DNA from: CAZLKN01 sp964560135
GTDB lineage: Bacteria > Actinomycetota > JAICYB01
Direction of reading: 5' to 3'
DNA length: 52,706 nucleotides
Assembly: GCA_964560135.1 (NCBI GenBank)
Contig: CAZLKN010000020.1
Location: forward strand, 1 to 52,706
The notes under the pieces are model-generated. The model made no database searches and was not told the origin of the DNA. It was given only the letters and a program-made list of their open reading frames with translations. This document shows, in pieces, positions 17,411 through 25,822 of the stretch. The position numbers and the translations under genes were made by a program. The first letter of the stretch is position 1. Each line of letters begins with the position of its first letter.

Positions 17411-17917
17411 TTGGGAAGATCGCTCATCCTCAATGCGTCGTACGAGCCCCTCGGGGTCGTGGGGCTGCGGAGGGCGGTCGTCCTGGTTCTCCGTGAGAAG
17501 GCGGACGTGGTCGAGCACAACGGCGCGCTCTTCCGCTCCGAGCTCCTGGAGATGGAGGCCCCCAGCGTCATCCGCCTCCGCTACTACGTGAACATCCCCC
17601 GGCGGGTGCACGTCGCTCCCAACCGCAAGGCGGTGTTCCTGCGGGACGCCCACACCTGCCAGTACTGCGGCCGGGCGGCGGAGAACGTCGACCACGTGAT
17701 CCCGCGCAGCCGCGGAGGCGGGCACACCTGGGACAACGTGGTCGCCGCCTGCCGGCGCTGCAACGGGCGCAAGGAGAACCGCAGCCCGCAGGAGGCCGGG
17801 CTCCAGCTCGCGCGCCGTCCCGGCCCCCCGCCGGAGAACTTCTGGCTCCGCATGCTCGTGGGGCGGGCCGAGCCCGAGTGGATCCCGTACCTGCCGCACG
17901 CCCGCGTCAAGGTCTGA
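17411..17917 (+). CDS. HNH endonuclease family protein
   Basis: A 168-residue protein beginning GRSLILNASYEPLGVVGLRR, the usual opening of the actinobacterial and cyanobacterial HNH family near housekeeping genes. The zinc and nuclease core is complete: Cys83/Cys86 (CQYCG), Asp94-His95 (VDHVIPRSRGG), Asn109 (TWDNVVAACRRCN) and Cys114/Cys117. The start is TTG 17411; a nearby ATG at 17404 is out of frame. It lies just upstream of mraZ in the same orientation but has its own -10 and a hairpin after it, so it is probably a separate unit. The DNA target and role are unknown. Confidence 0.88.
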   Translation: MGRSLILNASYEPLGVVGLRRAVVLVLREKADVVEHNGALFRSELLEMEAPSVIRLRYYVNIPRRVHVAPNRKAVFLRDAHTCQYCGRAAENVDHVIPRSRGGGHTWDNVVAACRRCNGRKENRSPQEAGLQLARRPGPPPENFWLRMLVGRAEPEWIPYLPHARVKV

Positions 17918-17924
17918 TCCCGCT

Positions 17925-17938
17925 CCACTCCGCTCCAC
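17925..17938 (-). promoter_or_regulatory. Pair of MraZ-box-like GTGG repeats on the opposite strand
   Basis: Read on the minus strand, GTGGAGCGGA-GTGGAGCG gives two GTGGAG hexamers exactly 10 bp apart, the same motif and period as the three boxes on the mraZ promoter 150 bp downstream. It lies just after the HNH stop. Binding by MraZ is inference only. Confidence 0.3.
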
Positions 17939-17966
17939 CAGCCCTCCTCGGCGACCTATAACCGCT

Positions 17967-17989
17967 GGTCAGCGACGCCCAGACTGACC
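17967..17989 (+). terminator. Inverted repeat after the HNH gene
   Basis: GGTCAG (17967-17972) and CTGACC (17984-17989) form a perfect 6-bp stem with an 11-nt loop in the 240-bp region between the HNH gene and mraZ. There is no T tract. It could terminate the HNH transcript or be an operator. Confidence 0.3.
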
Positions 17990-18079
17990 TGGCCCCCGTC
18001 CCTGGGTGGCCCGGACCTCCTGTGGGACCCGTACACCCGTTCCCGCAGGTCAGCCCCGTTCTTCGCTTCCCGGGGACCG

Positions 18080-18108
18080 TTGACGCGTGGAGGGGAGTGG
18101 AGTAAAGT
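18080..18108 (+). promoter_or_regulatory. mraZ/dcw operon promoter
   Basis: TTGACG (18080-18085) and TAAAGT (18103-18108) are separated by 17 bp. This is the best sigma70-like promoter upstream of the division and cell-wall cluster. The MraZ boxes overlap its spacer and -10, which fits autorepression. Confidence 0.65.
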
Positions 18109-18110
18109 GG
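18087..18110 (+). promoter_or_regulatory. MraZ-binding boxes (three GTGG repeats, 10-bp period)
   Basis: GTGG occurs at 18087, 18097 and 18107, in the sequence GTGGAGGGGA, GTGGAGTAAA, GTGGCG. A degenerate fourth copy (TTGG) is at 18117. MraZ is known to bind such short direct repeats spaced one helical turn apart in front of its own gene and to repress the dcw operon. The boxes cover the core promoter. Confidence 0.7.
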
Positions 18111-18128
18111 CGCACATTGGACCTAAGA

Positions 18129-18147
18129 GGGGCCTCAAGTGGGCCCC
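18129..18147 (+). promoter_or_regulatory. Leader hairpin between the dcw promoter and mraZ
   Basis: GGGGCC (18129-18134) and GGCCCC (18142-18147) form a perfect 6-bp GC stem with a 7-nt loop in the mRNA leader, shortly before the ribosome sites of mraZ. It might modulate mraZ translation or transcript stability; this is inference. Confidence 0.35.
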
Positions 18148-18179
18148 GGTGGAGCGCGATGGGGCCTGGAGGCCGGGGA

Positions 18180-18602
18180 TTGTTCGTCGGAGAGCATCAT
18201 CACTCGCTGGACGCGAAGGGCCGCGTGATCTTCCCGTCCCGCATGCGCGACGAGCTCGGAGCGCAGGTTGTTCTCCAGAAGGGGATCGACCGCTGCCTGT
18301 ACGTCCACCCGCCGCAGGCCTGGGACGAGCAGGTCGGCAAGGTCACCTCCCTGCCCACCACCAACCCCGCCGCCCGGCGCTACGCCCGGTTCTTCTTCTC
18401 CCAGGCCTCCAGCGAGCAGCTCGACCGCCAGGGCCGCCTCACGATCCCGCAGGCCTTCCGCGAGTACGCGGGGCTGGATCGCGAGGTCGTGATCGTGGGG
18501 GCCGGCCCCCGGGTGGAGATCTGGGACCGGGCGGCCTGGGACGAGCACCGTCGCGAGGCGGAGTCCGACGTGGAGCAGTTCGCCAGCGAGCTGGACATCT
18601 AG
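18180..18602 (+). CDS. mraZ: Transcriptional regulator MraZ
   Basis: A 140-residue protein with two SpoVT/AbrB-type repeats, each with the DxxGR motif (SLDAKGRVIFPSRMR and QLDRQGRLTIPQAFR). MraZ represses the dcw operon by binding GTGG repeats; such repeats lie on the promoter here. Two starts compete: ATG 18159, with GGTGGAG upstream, adds seven residues. TTG 18180, with GGAGG (18168-18172) at 7-nt spacing, gives the family-typical beginning FVGEHHHSLDAKGR. I chose TTG because known MraZ proteins begin exactly there. Confidence 0.92.
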   Translation: MFVGEHHHSLDAKGRVIFPSRMRDELGAQVVLQKGIDRCLYVHPPQAWDEQVGKVTSLPTTNPAARRYARFFFSQASSEQLDRQGRLTIPQAFREYAGLDREVVIVGAGPRVEIWDRAAWDEHRREAESDVEQFASELDI

Positions 18603-18615
18603 AGAGGAGGGACGG

Positions 18616-19692
18616 GTGTCACGGATCCCACAGCGCAGCGCCGTCACGCGGGTCATGCCCCGCACGCGGCAGCGGCGGCCCGACGGCCGGCCGCTCGGCG
18701 ACCTGCACCTGCGTCCCGGTGAGCGACCCTCGGAACGGAGGCCCATCGTGACCGACGACCACCAGCCGGTCATGGTCGAGGAGGTCCTGCACTACCTCGC
18801 GCCCCGCCCCGGCGGCGTGTACGTGGACGCCACCCTCGGTGCCGGCGGGCACGCCGAAGCCGTGCTGCGCAACGTCGGCGGACGCTGCACGATGATCGGC
18901 GTCGACCGCGACCCGCACGCGCTGGCCAGAGCAGGCTACAACCTGGCCGCCCACCGCTCGTCGGTGCGGTTGGTGCGCGCCAGCTTCGAGGAGCTGGCCT
19001 GGGCCGTTTCCAGCCTGGACGTCGAACGGGTGGACGGGATCCTGCTCGACCTCGGGATGTCCTCGATGCAGGTGGACGACCCCGCGCGCGGGTTCTCCTT
19101 CCACCACGCCGGCCCCCTGGACATGCGCATGGACCCCGACCTGCCGATGACCGCCGCCGACGTCGTGAACTCCCACAGCGAAGCCGAGCTCCGCAGGATC
19201 CTGCGCCGGTACGGGGAGGAGCGCAACGCCGGACGGATCGCCCGCTCGATCGTGGAAGCACGGCGCCGGGCGCCGCTGCGCACCACCACCGACCTCGCCC
19301 GGGTCGTGTCCGAGGCCTACCCGGCCCCCGCCCGCCGCCACGGCCATCCCGCCCGCCAGACCTTCCAGGCGCTGCGGATCGAGGTCAACGGCGAGCTGCG
19401 GGCGCTGGAGACCGCGCTGCGCGACGCCCCGGGGATCCTCGCCCCGGGGGGACGGATCGTCGTGCTCTCCTACCACTCGCTGGAGGACCGGTTGGTCAAG
19501 CGGGTCTTCGCCGAGCAGGCCCCGCCGCCGCCGCCGATGCGCGGCCTGCCCGCCCCGGCGTCGCCGGGATCCACGATGCGGGTGCTCACCGCGGGGGCCG
19601 TCCTGCCCTCCGAGGAGGAGGTCCAGCGCAACCCGCGGGCGTCCTCGGCGCGCCTGCGCGCCGCCGAACGGCTCGGGGAGGGCCGGCCGTGA
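18616..19692 (+). CDS. rsmH: 16S rRNA (cytosine-1402-N4)-methyltransferase RsmH
   Basis: SAM-dependent methyltransferase (MraW/RsmH) that N4-methylates C1402 in the 16S rRNA P site. Visible features are the family opening HQPVMVEEVLHYLAPRPGG, the SAM loop VDATLGAGGH, LLDLGMSSMQVDDPARGFSF and the closing SYHSLEDRLVK. GTG 18616 has the strong AGAGGAGGG and gives 358 residues with a basic 44-residue extension. GTG 18748 has GGAG at 7-nt spacing and gives the usual length (314). The extension keeps GC-rich third positions, so it may be translated. The gene overlaps ftsL as GTGA. Confidence 0.95.
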   Translation: MSRIPQRSAVTRVMPRTRQRRPDGRPLGDLHLRPGERPSERRPIVTDDHQPVMVEEVLHYLAPRPGGVYVDATLGAGGHAEAVLRNVGGRCTMIGVDRDPHALARAGYNLAAHRSSVRLVRASFEELAWAVSSLDVERVDGILLDLGMSSMQVDDPARGFSFHHAGPLDMRMDPDLPMTAADVVNSHSEAELRRILRRYGEERNAGRIARSIVEARRRAPLRTTTDLARVVSEAYPAPARRHGHPARQTFQALRIEVNGELRALETALRDAPGILAPGGRIVVLSYHSLEDRLVKRVFAEQAPPPPPMRGLPAPASPGSTMRVLTAGAVLPSEEEVQRNPRASSARLRAAERLGEGRP

Positions 19693-20093
19693 GCACCACG
19701 CCACGCCGTGCCGTCCGCCCCCTCGAGCGTCCGCAGCTCCGGGTCGTCCGGGGCCGCGGCGCCCGCCGCAGCTCGCTCGTGCCCGCGGCGGTGATCCTCG
19801 TCCTCGCGATCTTCGCGGTCGCGGCGCTCCAGGCCTTCGTCGCCCAGGAGGGCCTGCGGGTCAACGAGCTGGAGCGCAGCGTGCGCAAGGCCGAGGAGCG
19901 GCATGCGCTCCTGCGGGCCGAGGTCGCCGAGCTGTCCTCACCGGAGCGCATCGAGCGTGCCGCCGCCGACCTCGGCATGGGGCGGGCCCCCGATCCGGTC
20001 TTCCTGCGGGCTCCGGCGCTCATGCCCGAGCGGTCGCGTGACTCCGTCGGGGACCCGTCGAGCGCGAAGCGGCTCCTCGCCGGCAGGCCATGA
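19689..20093 (+). CDS. ftsL: FtsL-like cell division protein
   Basis: A 134-residue bitopic protein. A basic cytoplasmic N-terminus (about 30 residues) is followed by one transmembrane helix (about 30-50) and a predicted coiled coil (ELERSVRKAEERHALLRAEV). A short ERIERAAADLGM motif follows, typical of FtsL/DivIC-type septum proteins. The sequence is poorly conserved, so the call rests on topology and its place between rsmH and ftsI. It overlaps both neighbours by 4 nt. Confidence 0.82.
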   Translation: MSTTPRRAVRPLERPQLRVVRGRGARRSSLVPAAVILVLAIFAVAALQAFVAQEGLRVNELERSVRKAEERHALLRAEVAELSSPERIERAAADLGMGRAPDPVFLRAPALMPERSRDSVGDPSSAKRLLAGRP

Positions 20094-21814
20094 GGGTCGG
20101 GGTGGCGCGGCGACGGGCCGGGATCCTGCTCGGCGCCGTCCTGATCTCGTTGCTGGGTCTGGGTGTGCGCCTCGGCTACGTGCAGGGGGCGCGCTCCGAC
20201 GAGTACGGGGACATCGCCAACCGGCAGCGGCTCCGCCACATCGTGCTGCCCCCGACGCGGGGTGCGATCTACGACCACGCCGGACGGGAGCTGGCGCTCT
20301 CGATCCCCGCCCGCACCCTCTACGCCAACCCGCGCCAGATCACCGACCCCGAGGGGGTCGCCCGCGTGCTGGCCCCCATCCTCGACCGCCCGCTGGAGGA
20401 GCTCACCGAGCGCCTCCACCGCGACAAGGGCTTCGTGTACCTGGCTCGGAGGGTGGACGTGGCGGTGGCCGAGAAGGTCGAGGGCCTCGGGCTCGTGGGG
20501 GTGGGCGCGCTCGACGAGGCGAGTCGCTTCTATCCCGGCGGAGGGCTGGCATCGACCGTCCTCGGGCTCGTCGGCACGGACGCCGAGGGCCTCGGGGGCC
20601 TGGAGTTCGGCTACCAGGACCTGCTCGGCGGCCGGCCGGGGTTCCGGGTGCTCGAGCAGGACCCGCTGGGACGGCAGATCCCGCAGGGCACCTTCCAGGA
20701 GGAGCCCCCCGTGGCGGGCTCCGACCTGATGCTCACGATCGACCGGGACATCCAGTTCGCCGCCGAGCGGGCGCTCGGCCGGGCGGTGGAGGAGACGGGC
20801 GCGGACGGCGGCACCGTGGTCGTCGTCGATCCCCGTACCGGTGACATCCTGGCGATGGCCAACGCGCCGGGGTTCGACCCCAACGATCCGTCGACGATCG
20901 AGCCCGATGCGATGCGCAACCGGGCGGTGGTCGACATCCACGAGCCGGGCTCGGTGCAGAAGGTCGTCACCGCCGCCGCCGCCCTCGAGGAGGGGGTGGT
21001 GACGCCGGACAGTGCCTACGAGATCCCGTCCCGGTACCGCGTCGGGGGCCGGGACTTCAGGGACGCGCACCCCCATCCGACGTCGGTGCTGCGCTTCGAC
21101 GAGATCATCGCCCGCTCGTCCAACGTCGGTACGATCAAGGTGGCGTTGGCCCTCGGCGCGGAGAGGCTCCAGACCTATCTGGAACGGTTCGGCTTCGGCC
21201 GGGCCACGGGTCTCGGATTCCCCGGCGAGGCCGCGGGGCTCCTGCCCCGCACGGACCGCTGGGCGACCTCTTTGCCCACGATGGCGATCGGCCAGGGGGT
21301 CTCGGCTACGGCCCTGCAGATGGCGCAGGTGTATGCGGCCCTGGCCAACGACGGGGTCCTCGCCGAGCCGCGGCTGGTTACCGGATGGGTGGACCCCGAC
21401 GGCGACCTGCACCATGCTCCCGCCGCCCGGACGCGCCGGGTCGTGTCGGCGGCCACCGCCGTGCAGGTCCGCGAGATGATGGCCAAGGTCGTGGCCGAGG
21501 GTACGGGTACCCTGGCGGCGGTCCCCGGGTACCTGGTCGGCGGCAAGACCGGGACGGCCCAGAAGCCGAGCCCGTCTGGTGGGTATAGCGGGCACATGGC
21601 CTCCTTCTACGGCGTCGTCCCGGTGCGCAGCCCGCGGCTGGTCATCGGCGTCGTGCTCGATCAGCCCTCACCGATCTGGGGCGGGGTGGTGGCGGCGCCG
21701 GTGTTCCGGGAGGTCGGCGAGGCGGCGGTGCGCATCCTGCGGATCCCGCCGGACGCCCTGGACGGAGAGGTCCCGGCCCCCGAGCAGGAGGTGCAGGGTG
21801 CTCCTCTGGACTGA
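20090..21814 (+). CDS. ftsI: Division-specific penicillin-binding protein (FtsI/PBP3 class B transpeptidase)
   Basis: A 574-residue class B PBP that crosslinks septal peptidoglycan. An N-terminal membrane anchor (about 10-28) is followed by a dimerisation domain starting RLRHIVLPPTRGAIYDHAGR and the transpeptidase domain. Active-site motifs are Ser288-Val-Gln-Lys291 (EPGSVQKVV), Ser343-Ser-Asn345 (SSNVGTIK) and Lys486-Thr-Gly488 (GGKTGTAQK). The SxxK motif reads SVQK where STFK or SVMK is commoner. No PASTA domains are present. It partners with FtsW encoded downstream. Confidence 0.95.
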   Translation: MRVGVARRRAGILLGAVLISLLGLGVRLGYVQGARSDEYGDIANRQRLRHIVLPPTRGAIYDHAGRELALSIPARTLYANPRQITDPEGVARVLAPILDRPLEELTERLHRDKGFVYLARRVDVAVAEKVEGLGLVGVGALDEASRFYPGGGLASTVLGLVGTDAEGLGGLEFGYQDLLGGRPGFRVLEQDPLGRQIPQGTFQEEPPVAGSDLMLTIDRDIQFAAERALGRAVEETGADGGTVVVVDPRTGDILAMANAPGFDPNDPSTIEPDAMRNRAVVDIHEPGSVQKVVTAAAALEEGVVTPDSAYEIPSRYRVGGRDFRDAHPHPTSVLRFDEIIARSSNVGTIKVALALGAERLQTYLERFGFGRATGLGFPGEAAGLLPRTDRWATSLPTMAIGQGVSATALQMAQVYAALANDGVLAEPRLVTGWVDPDGDLHHAPAARTRRVVSAATAVQVREMMAKVVAEGTGTLAAVPGYLVGGKTGTAQKPSPSGGYSGHMASFYGVVPVRSPRLVIGVVLDQPSPIWGGVVAAPVFREVGEAAVRILRIPPDALDGEVPAPEQEVQGAPLD

Positions 21815-21824
21815 CCCCCGATGC

Positions 21825-21830
21825 TACGAT
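21825..21830 (+). promoter_or_regulatory. Candidate internal -10 element before murE
   Basis: The 107 bp between ftsI and murE is the longest spacer in the mraZ-ftsQ part of the cluster and contains TACGAT. Transcription would start near 21837, leaving a leader of about 85 nt. There is no clear -35, so the call is weak. Confidence 0.3.
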
Positions 21831-21921
21831 GGCGCCCGGAAGGTGGCGAGGACGGGGGCCGCTGGCTCCCGTCGTCTCATGTCCGCACCCTTCGGGGCGT
21901 GGAACGCAGGAGGCTGACTCG

Positions 21922-23391
21922 ATGGGCTGGACCCTCCGCTCCCTCCTGGACGAGGCCGGATGCGAGGCCGACACCCGCGGCGACGGCGCGATCGCCGGAC
22001 TCGCCTACGATTCGCGCCACGTCCGGGCCGGCGACCTGTTCTGCTGCATCCCCGGATCCCGGGCCGACGGGCACGACCACGCCGAGGCCGCGGTCGCCGA
22101 CGGCGCGTCCGCGCTCCTGGTGGAGCGGTTCCTGGACGTCGCGGTCCCGCAGGCGCGCGTTCCCACCGTCCGCCGTGTGCTGGGCCCGCTGGGCGACGCC
22201 TTCTACGGACGGCCCTCGCGGTCGATGCCGGTGGCCGGGGTGACGGGAACCAACGGCAAGACCACCGTGGCGTACCTGCTGGCCTCGATCGCCTCGGCGG
22301 CGGGCGCGACCCCGGGGCTGCTCGGCACCGTGGAGTACCGGGTCGGCGACGAGGTACTGCCCGCCGCGCGCACCACCCCCGAATCGTTGGATCTCCAGCG
22401 GATGCTGGCCCGGATGCGGGACGGCGGGGCCGCCATGGTGGCCATGGAGGTCACCTCGGAGGGGATCGATGCCGGACGCGTCGACGGCATGTGGTTCGCC
22501 TGCACCGGGTTCACCAATCTCTCCCAGGACCATCTGAACCACCACGGCACCATGGAGCGGTACTTCGAGGCCAAGGCACGCATCTTCGATCCCGTCCACA
22601 CCACGACCGCGGTGATCAACGCATCCGATGCCTACGGCGCACGGCTGATCGAGGACTGCCGCCGGCGCGGTCTGACGGTGCTCACCTACGGCGCGCCGGG
22701 GGCCGACCTCGTGTGCGAGGCGGTCGCCCTCGGCGTGGACGAGACGCGTGCCACGCTCCTCACGCCCTCGGGCCGCGTGGAGGTCCGCACCTCGCTCGTC
22801 GGGCACTACAACGTCGACAACGTGCTCTGCGCCGTGGGCCTGGCTGTGGTCCTCGGGTACGGCACGGACGCCGTGGCCGCCGGAGTCGATGCCCTTCGCG
22901 CCGTCCCCGGGCGGCTGGAGCGGGTGGAGGCGGGCCAGCCCTTCACCGTCCTCGTGGACTATGCGCACTCGCCGGACGCCCTCGAGCGGGCACTCTCAGC
23001 CTCGCGTGAGCTGACCTCCGGCCGTCTGATCGTCGTCTTCGGGTGCGGCGGCGACCGGGACCGGGCCAAGCGTCCGCTGATGGGCCAGGCCGCCGGGCGC
23101 ATCGCCGACCTCACCATCGTGACCTCCGACAACCCGCGTTCCGAGGACCCGCTGGCGATCATCGATGAGATCCTCGCCGGGGTCGGCGACGCGGCCGGCG
23201 AGCACCGCACGATCCCCGACCGCCGGGAGGCGATCGCCGCCGCCCTGTCCGCGGCCGGACCCGGCGACCTCGTGCTGGTGGCCGGTAAAGGACACGAATC
23301 CGGGCAGACCTTCGCCGACCACACTGTTCCCTTCGATGACCGCGAGGTCGTCCGCGAGCTTCTGGGGGGCGAGATTCCGTGCCACCGTTGA
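21922..23391 (+). CDS. murE: UDP-MurNAc-tripeptide synthetase MurE (meso-diaminopimelate type)
   Basis: A 489-residue Mur ligase that adds the third residue to UDP-MurNAc-L-Ala-D-Glu in the cytoplasm. The ATP loop is GVTGTNGKTTVAY, and the central domain has TTPESLDLQRML and NLSQDHLNHHGTMERYF. The C-terminal motif SDNPRSEDP (DNPRxE) is the meso-DAP specificity signature; lysine enzymes differ there. This predicts mDAP peptidoglycan. ATG 21922 has CAGGAGG upstream. It overlaps murF by 13 nt. Confidence 0.96.
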   Translation: MGWTLRSLLDEAGCEADTRGDGAIAGLAYDSRHVRAGDLFCCIPGSRADGHDHAEAAVADGASALLVERFLDVAVPQARVPTVRRVLGPLGDAFYGRPSRSMPVAGVTGTNGKTTVAYLLASIASAAGATPGLLGTVEYRVGDEVLPAARTTPESLDLQRMLARMRDGGAAMVAMEVTSEGIDAGRVDGMWFACTGFTNLSQDHLNHHGTMERYFEAKARIFDPVHTTTAVINASDAYGARLIEDCRRRGLTVLTYGAPGADLVCEAVALGVDETRATLLTPSGRVEVRTSLVGHYNVDNVLCAVGLAVVLGYGTDAVAAGVDALRAVPGRLERVEAGQPFTVLVDYAHSPDALERALSASRELTSGRLIVVFGCGGDRDRAKRPLMGQAAGRIADLTIVTSDNPRSEDPLAIIDEILAGVGDAAGEHRTIPDRREAIAAALSAAGPGDLVLVAGKGHESGQTFADHTVPFDDREVVRELLGGEIPCHR

Positions 23392-24746
23392 CCGCCGCCG
23401 AGGCCGCGAGGATCACCGGCGGGCGCCTGGTCGGCGAGCCGGATGCCGCTGCGCGCATGCTCGTCGGCGACTCCCGCACGGTCGTCGCGGGTGCCGGCTT
23501 CGTGGCCATCCGCGGAGGCCACGCCTTCGTCGGCGACGCGGTCACCGCAGGCGCTTCCTTCGTCGTGGTCGAGGACCCTGCCGTGCTTCCGTCCGGCGCG
23601 TCCGGTGTCGTCGTCCCCGACGTGGTGCGGGCCATGGCGGCACTGGCCTCGCACGTGCGGCGGCACATCGATGCGATGGTGGTCGGGATCACCGGCAGCA
23701 CCGGGAAGACCACGACCAAGGACCTGCTCACCGCGGCGCTCGGCACGCAGATGCGTGTCCACGCGTCGCCGGCCTCCTACAACAACCCGATCGGCGTCCC
23801 GCTCGTGGTCCTGAACTGTCCGGACGACGCCGAGGCGCTCGTCATCGAGATGGGGGCCCGGCGCGACGGCGACATCGCCGAACTGTGCCGGATCGCCCGT
23901 CCGTCGGTCGGCATCGTGACCGGGATCGGGCTCACCCACCTCGGGGTGTTCGGCTCCCGCGGGGCGATCGCCCGCACGAAGTCCGAGCTGCCGGCGTCGC
24001 TGCCCGCCGAGGGCGTGGCCGTCCTGCCCGCCGACGACGATTTCCTGGACGTGCTCGTCGCCTCCACGGCCGCCCGTGTCGTGACGGTCGGGCCCGGCGG
24101 CCACGTCCGCGTGCTGGAGGTCGTGCTCGACGAACGGGGCCATCCCACCGCCCGTGTCGACGTGGCAGGACGCGAGGTCGTCGTCCGTCTTGCGATCCCG
24201 GGCCGCGCGCTGGTCCGGAACGCCGCCTTCGCCCTCGCCGCCGCCCACGCGCTCGGCGTCGACCCGGCCGCCGCCGCCGAGGCGCTGGCCACCGCGCCCA
24301 CGAGCGCCTGGCGCATGGAAGTCCGGCGCGCAGACGGACGCACGATCGTGAACGACGCCTACAACGCCAACCCGACCTCGACCTCGGCGGCGCTGCGCAC
24401 CGTCCGGGAGGTCGCCGGCGACCGGCCCGCATGGGCGGTGCTCGGCGAGATGGCGGAGCTCGGCCCGGCGGCGCCCGGGGAGCACGAGCGCATCGGCCGG
24501 CTGGCGGCGGCGCTCGGGTTCGCGCGGGTCGTGGTGGTCGGGGAGGGGGCCGCCGGGATCGTCACCGGTGCCGGTCCGCTGGCCCGGCCGGTCCCGGGCC
24601 CGGACGACGCCGCCCGCCTCGTCGCCGTCGAGGCCCCCGGCGACGCCGTCGTGCTCGTGAAGGCCTCCCGCGCGGCGGGACTCGAGCGGGTGGCGGCGCT
24701 GCTCTGCGACGGCGCCGGCGCCGTCGCAGACGGGAGGAGCGGCTAG
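23379..24746 (+). CDS. murF: UDP-MurNAc-pentapeptide synthetase MurF
   Basis: A 455-residue Mur ligase that adds D-Ala-D-Ala to the tripeptide. Motifs are the P-loop GITGSTGKTTTKDLL, the YNNPIGVPL segment typical of MurF, EMGARRDGDIAELC and the C-terminal NDAYNANPTSTSAAL. GTG 23379 lies inside the end of murE with GGGGGGCGAG upstream, so the two are coupled. Its TAG stop overlaps the mraY GTG by one base. Confidence 0.96.
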   Translation: MPPLTAAEAARITGGRLVGEPDAAARMLVGDSRTVVAGAGFVAIRGGHAFVGDAVTAGASFVVVEDPAVLPSGASGVVVPDVVRAMAALASHVRRHIDAMVVGITGSTGKTTTKDLLTAALGTQMRVHASPASYNNPIGVPLVVLNCPDDAEALVIEMGARRDGDIAELCRIARPSVGIVTGIGLTHLGVFGSRGAIARTKSELPASLPAEGVAVLPADDDFLDVLVASTAARVVTVGPGGHVRVLEVVLDERGHPTARVDVAGREVVVRLAIPGRALVRNAAFALAAAHALGVDPAAAAEALATAPTSAWRMEVRRADGRTIVNDAYNANPTSTSAALRTVREVAGDRPAWAVLGEMAELGPAAPGEHERIGRLAAALGFARVVVVGEGAAGIVTGAGPLARPVPGPDDAARLVAVEAPGDAVVLVKASRAAGLERVAALLCDGAGAVADGRSG

Positions 24747-25822
24747 TGCAGAGCGTGCTCCTGGCAACGGCGCTCTCGCTGGCGGTCTCGCTCGTCGTGA
24801 CACCCTGGCTGATCGACTTCTTCCGCGCCCGCGGGGTCGGGCAGCTGATCCGGGAGGACGGGCCGGCGGCCCACTTCGTCAAGCACGGCACGCCGACGAT
24901 GGGGGGCTTGGTGCTGCTGATGGCGGCCACGGTCGGGTACCTGGCCGCGCACGTCAGGTTCAACGGCGGGATCGCGTTCCTGCCGCTGTCGAGGGCCGGC
25001 CTCCTCGTGCTCGGCTCGGCCTGGGGGCTGGGGCTCGTGGGGGCGATCGACGACTTCACGAAGATCCGCCACCGCCGCTCTCTCGGACTGAACAAGCGGG
25101 CCAAGCTCGCCGGGCAGGCGATCGTGGGCCTGGCGCTCGCCTACGCGGCCATGATCTGGACGGGGATCCCGCCGGACATCACCTGGTCGGGGTCGGCGAT
25201 CCCGTTCGTGCCGGGTCTCCCGCAGATCGTGTTCGCGATCTGGATCTTCCTGCTCATCGCCGGCACCTCCAACGCCGTCAACCTCACCGACGGCCTCGAC
25301 GGGCTGGCGACGGGATCGGCGGCGATGGGGTTCTTCGTCTTCACGATCATCGCCTTCTGGCAGTTCCGGAACCCGGACATCTACGCGCAGCTCCAGCCCG
25401 GCGGCGCGATGAACCCGCTCCTGGACGTGTCCGTGGCCGCCGCCGCGATGCTCGGAGCGTGCATCGGGTTCCTGTGGTGGAACGCCGCACCGGCCCGCAT
25501 CTTCATGGGCGATACGGGGTCGCTCGCCCTCGGGGGCGCGCTGGCCTCGCTGGCCCTGCTCACCCGCACCCAGATCCTGCTCGTGGTGATCGGCGGGTTG
25601 TTCGTGATCGAGACGCTCTCGGTGATCCTCCAGGTGATCGCCTACCGGGGGTTCGGCGGCCGGCGCGTGTTCGCGATGGCACCGCTGCACCACCACTTCG
25701 AGCTGCGAGGGTGGGCGGAATTCACGGTCATCGTGCGCTTCTGGCTGATCGCCGCCCTCACCGCGGGGCTCGGCCTGGCGCTCTTCTATATGGACTTCAT
25801 CGCCTCCGGGGGGCTGGGATGA
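24746..25822 (+). CDS. mraY: Phospho-N-acetylmuramoyl-pentapeptide transferase MraY
   Basis: A 358-residue polytopic membrane enzyme making lipid I from UDP-MurNAc-pentapeptide and undecaprenyl phosphate. About ten hydrophobic segments are visible. Catalytic and metal-binding positions are Asp102-Asp103 (AIDDFTK), the NLTDGLDG segment (179-186), Asp256 (FMGDTGSLALGG) and the HHH motif at 315-317 (PLHHHFE). The TPTMGGL motif lies near 49-55. GTG 24746 has GGGAGGAG upstream. It overlaps murD as ATGA. Confidence 0.97.
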   Translation: MQSVLLATALSLAVSLVVTPWLIDFFRARGVGQLIREDGPAAHFVKHGTPTMGGLVLLMAATVGYLAAHVRFNGGIAFLPLSRAGLLVLGSAWGLGLVGAIDDFTKIRHRRSLGLNKRAKLAGQAIVGLALAYAAMIWTGIPPDITWSGSAIPFVPGLPQIVFAIWIFLLIAGTSNAVNLTDGLDGLATGSAAMGFFVFTIIAFWQFRNPDIYAQLQPGGAMNPLLDVSVAAAAMLGACIGFLWWNAAPARIFMGDTGSLALGGALASLALLTRTQILLVVIGGLFVIETLSVILQVIAYRGFGGRRVFAMAPLHHHFELRGWAEFTVIVRFWLIAALTAGLGLALFYMDFIASGGLG

